Below, in pieces: positions 59,134-64,000 of a stretch of DNA of 64,000 nt; position 1 is the first letter of the stretch, and the number at the start of each line of letters is the position of its first letter. This DNA is from Jatrophihabitans_A sp035248685 (lineage in GTDB: Bacteria > Actinomycetota > Actinomycetes > Mycobacteriales > Jatrophihabitantaceae). The stretch spans positions 1 to 64,000 of the forward strand of contig DATFHF010000033.1 in NCBI GenBank assembly GCA_035248685.1, read 5' to 3'. The notes beneath the pieces are model-generated. The model did no database searches and had not been told where the DNA came from. It saw only the letters and a program-made list of their open reading frames with translations. The position numbers were made by a program, and so were the translations under genes.

Positions 59134-62100
59134 CGGCCACCCCGCGCAGCCGCAGTCCGCGGGGCGACGGGAGGAAGCCGGCGCGCTCCAACGCCTGGCC
59201 CAGTGGCGCCCGGGCTATCGGATCGCCGTCGGCGGATTCGACGTGCAGCTTGCCCAGGGCGCCGGCCTTGACGCTGACCGCGAGCGCCGAGGCTGCCTCG
59301 CCCAGCCGCTGCGGATCCTCGGTGAACGACAGCAGCGTCTTGCCACCGCGTTCGACGTAGAGCACGCACTCGCCGCCGACCAGTACCACCAGCGCCCCGG
59401 CCTTACGGGCCGGCTGATGCCCCCGGCGGCCGGCTTCGAGCTCGGGCTGGTGGATCCGGTCGGGCCAGGGCAGCGCGGCGCCGTACGGATTGGCCGGGTC
59501 GGTCGCGGCCAGCACCAGCGCCGGGGCCGGCCGGTCGCCGCGCTCCAGCTCAGCCGACAGCGACCGGAGCCGGTCGATCGCGCCGGTCAGGCCGAACTGG
59601 GCGGCGCCCAACCCTTCGACGAAGTAACCCCGGCGATACCGGCCGGCGTCCTCGCCCTGGCGCAGCACCGGATAGACGGCCGAGAACCCGCCGCTGATGT
59701 CCTCGGCGGCGACCGCGCCCCGGGTGACGATCCCGTACCGGTCGAGCAGTACCTCGGTGCGCAGCAGCGCCCGGCGGGTCTGTTCCTGGCTGCGCTCGGG
59801 CAGCCGGGACCATCGACCCGGCAGCACGGACGGGCCGGCTCGGGCCGGCACCGGCAGCGCCACCCGGTGGTAGCGGCTGTACCTGGCCCGGGGCGCGCTC
59901 CGGTTGCGGGCGTGTGCCGTCCGGCCACCGCCGAGCCGGGACCGGACGGCCGCCAGCGTGTCGTTGGTGAGATATCCGGCGAAGACCAGATCCCACACGG
60001 CGCTGGCGATCTCGGATTCGGTCGGCGTCGACTCTCCGGAGCCTGCCGATGCATGGTTCGGATCGGTGGGCATGGACAGCCGTTCGACAATGCCCCGGAA
60101 AAACAGCGCCTGGCCGGCGTCGAGGCAATCCAGGATCGCCTGGTGCACCGGGCTGAGGTCGAGTTCGGTCGGCGGACCGAGCAGCTCGGCCGCGGCCTCG
60201 CTGGGCACCAGGGTCAGCCAGCCGTCGTTGCCGGCGAGCGCACCGGCGCCCGCCCATAGCACCTCACCGGAAGTGGTCAGCTCGTCCAGCATGGCCGGCG
60301 TGTAATCGGCGACTCGAGCCGGCAGCACCAGGCTTTCCAGCGCGCTGGCCGGCACCGCGACCCCGGCCAGCTGCTCGACCGCTCTGGCCAGGCCGTCCAC
60401 GCCCCGGCTCCGCCGGCTGCCGCCGACGCCCTGCCATTCCGGCAGGAACCGCGCCAGCACGCCCTGCGCGACGGGTTCCACCTCGCGCCGGAGCGCGGCC
60501 AGTGACTTGCGTCGGATGGTGCGGAGCATGCTTGCGCCACAGAACTGCCGGCCGAGCTCGCCGGGGCTGAACTCGCCGGCCACCACCTGCCCGGTGGCGA
60601 CCAGTCGCTCCAGCCCGGCCAGCACTACCGCCACGCCCAGGCCGAGCCTGCTCGCCGGCTGATCGGGGGTGAACGGCCCGTGGGTGCGGGCGTACCGAGC
60701 CAACAGGTCACCGATCGGGTCGGCCACCAGCTCGGTGAACGCTTCCGGGATGCCGACCGGCAGCGCGACACCGAGCGCGTCGCGCACCCGGCCGGCATCC
60801 TCGATGGCCAGCCACCGTTGGTCGCCGCCGATCCGGACCACGATCGCCCGTCGCTGCGCCCGCAGCTGTTCCAGGTCGGCCTCGCTGGCGCCGCGGGCGA
60901 CCGCCTCGGCGGTGCTGAGGTCGCCGACCTCGCGCAGCAGGTCGTGGGTGTGGTCCAGGCCGCTGACCCGGCGCCCCTCGGACAACCGCTGCGCGTCGGC
61001 GACGGACTCGGCGATCGCGTTCTCGTCCAGCAGATCGCGCAGATCCGGCGAGCCCATCAGCTCCGACAGCAGCGAGGTGTCCAGGGTCAGCGCCTGCGCC
61101 CGGCGCTCGGCCAGCGGGGCGTCGGTGTCGTAGAGGAACATCCCGACGTAGCTGAACAGCAGCGACTGGGCGAACGGTGACGCGCTGGCCGTCTCGACCT
61201 CGACCAGCCGAATCTCTCGGCTCTGGATCTGGCGCATCAGTTCCGACAGCCCCGGCAGGTCGTAGACGTCCTGCAGGCATTCGCGCATTGCCTCTAGCAC
61301 CACCGGGAATTGCCCGTAACTCCCGGCCACCTGAAGCAGCGAGTTGGCACGCTGGCGCTGCTGCCACAGTGGCGCGCGCCGACGCGGATCGCGCTTGGGC
61401 AGCAGCAGTGACCGGGCGGCGCACTCGCGGAACCGGGAAGCGAACAGTGCCGAGTTGGTGACCTCACCGGTGACCAGGTCGACGATCTCGGACGGTTCGA
61501 ACACCGCTATCTCCGAGCCCGGCGGCTGAGCGGTGGTGTCGGCCAGCCGTAGCACGATGCCGTCGTCGGAGTGCATGGACTGCACCTCGATGCCCAGCCG
61601 TTCTCGCAACGCCGCCGAGATCGCCAACGCCCACGGCGCGTTGACCGGTGCGCCGAACGGCGAGTGCACCACCAGCCGCCAGTCGCCGAGCTCGTCGCGG
61701 AACCGCTCCACCACGATGGTTCGGTCGGTGGGCAGCTGGCCGGTCGCCGCCCGCTGTTCGCCGAGATAGCCGACCAGGTTGCCGGCCGCCCACTCGTCCA
61801 GGCCGGCGGCGCGCGCCCGCTCGACGGCGGCCGGTGGCTGGCTGTTGCCCAGTTCGCGCACGAACGCCCCGAGCGCCCGGCCCAGTTCGACCGGGCGGCC
61901 GGGAGAATCGCCTTTCCAGAACGGCATCTTGCCGGCCATCCCGGGTGCCGGCGTCACCAGCACCCGGTCATGCGTGATGTCCTCGATGCGCCAGGACGAG
62001 GAGCCGAGCAGGAAGACTTCGCCCACCCGTGACTCGTAGACCATTTCCTCGTCCAGCTCGCCCACTCGGCGTCCCGGGCCTTCGGCCGAGGCCAGGAAGA

Positions 62101-63646
62101 CGCCGAACAGGCCACGGTCCGGGATGGTGCCGCCGGAGGTGACCGCCAACCGCTGGGCGCCGGCTCGTCCGGTCAGCGTGCCGGTCACCCGGTCCCAGAT
62201 CAGCCGGGGGCGCAATTCGGCGAACGCGTCGGACGGATAACGGCCGGCCAGCATGTCCAGCACCGCCTCCAGTGCCGAGCGAGGCAGCGTCGCGAAGGAC
62301 GCGCTGCGCCGCACCAGCGCCTCGACCTCGTCGACGCTGACCACGTCCAACCCCACCATGGCCACGATCTGCTGGGCCAGCACGTCCAGCGGGTTACGGA
62401 CGTAGCGGATCGCCTCGATCTGACCGGCCCGGATCCGCTCGGCCACCACGGCACACTCGAGCAAGTCACCGCGGTACTTGGGAAAGATCACGCCTCGGGA
62501 GTGCCCGCCGACCTGGTGACCGGCCCGGCCCAGCCGCTGCATGCCGGCAGCCACCGACGGCGGCGATTCGACCTGTACCACCAGGTCGACCGCACCCATG
62601 TCGATACCCAGTTCCAGCGACGAGGTGGCCACCACCGCCGGGATCAGGCCGGCCTTGAGCTCCTCCTCGACCACCTGGCGCTGCTCGCGCGAGACCGACC
62701 CGTGGTGTGCCCGGATGTCGGCCACCCGAACCGGATCGCGCTCGTGGGCCAGATCGTTGAGCCGGGACGTCAGCCGCTCGGCCAGCCGGCGGGAGTTGGC
62801 GAAGACGATGGTCGATCGGTGCGCATCGATCAGGTCGAGCACCCGCTCCTCGACGTGCGGCCAGATGGACGAGCGCCGCTGCGGGTCCCCGGCCGGATCC
62901 GGAGCGCCCTCGCCGAGCTCGGACAGGTCCTCCACCGGCACCACTACCGACAGTTCCAGCTGCTTGTCGGCCGGCGGTTGGACCACCGTGACCGGCCGGC
63001 CGCCGGCCAGGAAGGTCGCCACCTCGGCCACCGGCCGGACGGTGGCCGACAGCCCGATCCGCTGTGCCGGCTGGGGCAACAGCGCGTCCAGGCGCTCCAG
63101 GCTGACCGCCAGGTGCGCGCCGCGCTTGGTCGCCGCCACCGCGTGCACCTCGTCCACGATGACCGTCTCGACACCGGCCAGCGCCTCCCGAGCGGCCGAG
63201 GTCAGCAACAGGAACAGCGATTCCGGCGTGGTGATCAAGATGTCGGCGCCGCGCCGGGCGAAGGCCCGCCGGTCCTCCGGGCTGGTGTCGCCGGACCGCA
63301 TCGCGACCTCGATCCGGGGCTCGGCCAGGTGCAGCCGGCGGGCGGCCTGCGAGATGCCGACCAGTGGCGAGCGAAGGTTGCGCTCGACATCGGCGGCCAG
63401 CGCCTTGAGCGGGCTGACGTAGACCACCCGGCAGCGCAGCTTGGGGTCGTCCGGCGCCGGCAGCGCGGTCAACCGATCGATCGCGGACAGGAACGCCGCC
63501 AACGTCTTGCCGGAGCCGGTCGGGGCGATCACCAGGGTGTGCTCACCCTTGCCGATCGCGGCCCAGGCACCCAGCTGGGCCTCGGTCGGTTGCTCGAAGG
63601 CACCCTCGAACCAGGCGGTGGTGGCCGGGCCGAACGGGCTGTCCAT
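59126..63646 (-). CDS. lhr: Large DNA/RNA helicase Lhr
   Basis: ATP-dependent 3'-5' superfamily 2 helicase for DNA repair. 1506 residues: Lhr-core with Walker A APTGSGKTLAAF (K47), DEVH box VIVDEVHAVAATKRGAHLA near residue 160, motif V/VI SLELGIDMGAVDLVVQVESPPSVAAGMQRLGRAGHQVGG near 370, then the winged-helix part and the long Lhr C-terminal domain that oligomerises and is characteristic of the bacterial type. ATG 63646; the upstream frame overlaps the neighbouring gene region. Coupled to nei2 at its 3' end, supporting a joint role in lesion processing. Confidence 0.95.
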   Translation of the reverse strand: MDSPFGPATTAWFEGAFEQPTEAQLGAWAAIGKGEHTLVIAPTGSGKTLAAFLSAIDRLTALPAPDDPKLRCRVVYVSPLKALAADVERNLRSPLVGISQAARRLHLAEPRIEVAMRSGDTSPEDRRAFARRGADILITTPESLFLLLTSAAREALAGVETVIVDEVHAVAATKRGAHLAVSLERLDALLPQPAQRIGLSATVRPVAEVATFLAGGRPVTVVQPPADKQLELSVVVPVEDLSELGEGAPDPAGDPQRRSSIWPHVEERVLDLIDAHRSTIVFANSRRLAERLTSRLNDLAHERDPVRVADIRAHHGSVSREQRQVVEEELKAGLIPAVVATSSLELGIDMGAVDLVVQVESPPSVAAGMQRLGRAGHQVGGHSRGVIFPKYRGDLLECAVVAERIRAGQIEAIRYVRNPLDVLAQQIVAMVGLDVVSVDEVEALVRRSASFATLPRSALEAVLDMLAGRYPSDAFAELRPRLIWDRVTGTLTGRAGAQRLAVTSGGTIPDRGLFGVFLASAEGPGRRVGELDEEMVYESRVGEVFLLGSSSWRIEDITHDRVLVTPAPGMAGKMPFWKGDSPGRPVELGRALGAFVRELGNSQPPAAVERARAAGLDEWAAGNLVGYLGEQRAATGQLPTDRTIVVERFRDELGDWRLVVHSPFGAPVNAPWALAISAALRERLGIEVQSMHSDDGIVLRLADTTAQPPGSEIAVFEPSEIVDLVTGEVTNSALFASRFRECAARSLLLPKRDPRRRAPLWQQRQRANSLLQVAGSYGQFPVVLEAMRECLQDVYDLPGLSELMRQIQSREIRLVEVETASASPFAQSLLFSYVGMFLYDTDAPLAERRAQALTLDTSLLSELMGSPDLRDLLDENAIAESVADAQRLSEGRRVSGLDHTHDLLREVGDLSTAEAVARGASEADLEQLRAQRRAIVVRIGGDQRWLAIEDAGRVRDALGVALPVGIPEAFTELVADPIGDLLARYARTHGPFTPDQPASRLGLGVAVVLAGLERLVATGQVVAGEFSPGELGRQFCGASMLRTIRRKSLAALRREVEPVAQGVLARFLPEWQGVGGSRRSRGVDGLARAVEQLAGVAVPASALESLVLPARVADYTPAMLDELTTSGEVLWAGAGALAGNDGWLTLVPSEAAAELLGPPTELDLSPVHQAILDCLDAGQALFFRGIVERLSMPTDPNHASAGSGESTPTESEIASAVWDLVFAGYLTNDTLAAVRSRLGGGRTAHARNRSAPRARYSRYHRVALPVPARAGPSVLPGRWSRLPERSQEQTRRALLRTEVLLDRYGIVTRGAVAAEDISGGFSAVYPVLRQGEDAGRYRRGYFVEGLGAAQFGLTGAIDRLRSLSAELERGDRPAPALVLAATDPANPYGAALPWPDRIHQPELEAGRRGHQPARKAGALVVLVGGECVLYVERGGKTLLSFTEDPQRLGEAASALAVSVKAGALGKLHVESADGDPIARAPLGQALERAGFLPSPRGLRLRGVAGA

Positions 63647-63702
63647 GCGTTCAGTGTGCGCGATGGGTACGACAGGTTCGCGACCGCTCGGGTCGGTGCG
63701 GG

Positions 63703-64000
63703 TCAGCGATCCAGCGCGGCCCGCAGCCGGTCGCGAGCCGCCGGCCAGTCTTCGTCGGTCATGGCGAACTGTGCGGTGTCTCGCCAGCTGCCGTTGGCGC
63801 GGATTCGGTGCTTGCGCAACACGCCTTCCATGGTCGCGCCGAGCCGAGCGATCGCGGCCCGGGAGCGTTCGTTGAGCACATCGGTGTGCCACACCACCCG
63901 GGCGGCGCCCAAGGTCTGAAAGGCGTGGCTGAGCAGCAACAGCTTCGAATCGGTGTTGTGCCCGGTGCGCCACCACGGCGTGCCCAGCCAGGTGTAGCCG
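63703..64000 (-). CDS. GNAT acetyltransferase, 5' end outside window
   Basis: C-terminal part (about 98 residues) of a RimJ/RimL-type GNAT acetyltransferase cut by the right edge. It reads GYTWLGTPWWRTGHNTDSKLLLLSHAFQTLGAARVVWHTDVLNERSRAAIARLGATMEGVLRKHRIRANGSWRDTAQFAMTDEDW, in which NERSRAAIARLGATMEG and VLRKHR are family hallmarks. The catalytic start lies outside the window. Acceptor unknown. Confidence 0.8.
   Translation of the reverse strand, partial: GYTWLGTPWWRTGHNTDSKLLLLSHAFQTLGAARVVWHTDVLNERSRAAIARLGATMEGVLRKHRIRANGSWRDTAQFAMTDEDWPAARDRLRAALDR

Noticed and set aside
62501..63919. 472-residue open frame antisense to lhr
   Set aside because: Arg/Gly/His-rich shadow with no domain, opposite conserved helicase motifs.
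1..64000. CRISPR array, prophage, insertion sequence or plasmid backbone
   Set aside because: No regularly spaced direct repeats, transposase, integrase, phage structural gene or replication initiator was found.

Overview
This is a 64 kb piece of a high-GC actinobacterial chromosome, almost fully coding, with GTG starts used freely and many 4-base start/stop overlaps. It is core chromosome, not a plasmid, phage or genomic island. Gene content and local order (cyclophilin-MBL-hisS-aspS; rarA-DUF948-DUF6167-alaS-ruvX-mltG-aroE; ribF-rpsO-pnp; M16 peptidase-dapB; thyX-dapA-ftsK; pgsA-clgR-pspA) match actinobacteria such as mycobacteria and Frankia relatives, but several blocks that lie apart in mycobacteria are joined here. 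I saw no tRNA, rRNA, CRISPR array, transposase or prophage gene. Species cannot be named from the sequence.

Layout. 1-5 kb: cyclophilin (cut by the window edge), metallo-beta-lactamase fold hydrolase, hisS, aspS. 5-11 kb: biotin synthesis (bioA, then bioF-bioD-bioB and the small iron-sulfur helper bsaP), interrupted by a GT39-like membrane glycosyltransferase. 11-13 kb: a secreted phosphoesterase and fdhD on the minus strand. 13-26 kb: a long plus-strand run of rarA, DUF948, DUF6167, alaS, ruvX, mltG, aroE, aroC, aroK, aroB, aroQ, ribF and rpsO, with one minus-strand TPR-like/MobA-like fusion gene facing aroE. 26-39 kb: pnp, a sulfate ABC transporter operon with an Rrf2 regulator, a MacB/FtsX-type exporter under a PadR regulator, then the M16 peptidase and dapB. 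The exporter and sulfate genes separate pnp from the M16 peptidase, which are commonly adjacent in actinobacteria.

39-41.5 kb: a small heat-shock locus with divergent arms, hsp20 plus two small proteins plus a J-domain protein on one side and an HspR-like MerR regulator plus a small acidic protein on the other. 41.5-46 kb: accessory genes (DUF2461, GNAT, DedA, an AlkX/YcaQ-type DNA glycosylase, and a ribbon-helix-helix/DUF4097 operon with a striking palindromic promoter). 46-51 kb: thyX, a P-loop kinase, dapA, ftsK. 51-59 kb: a candidate 48-residue protein, an ArgA-type acetyltransferase, an ECF-like sigma factor with a membrane partner, rimO, pgsA, clgR, a TetR regulator and pspA. 59-64 kb: nei2 and the giant helicase lhr as a coupled pair, then a GNAT gene cut by the right edge.

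Non-coding highlights are four nested palindromes (two are copies of one dispersed family with four GAGTGGGC motifs), two long perfect terminator-like hairpins after pnp and ftsK, a PadR-type operator, a dyad in front of the sulfate operon, and a hairpin-rich leader between pgsA and clgR. No single large unknown system stands out. The most promising undescribed items are the RHH/DUF4097 operon with its apparently leaderless, operator-covered promoter, the small ORFs of the heat-shock locus, the dispersed palindrome family and the clgR leader.
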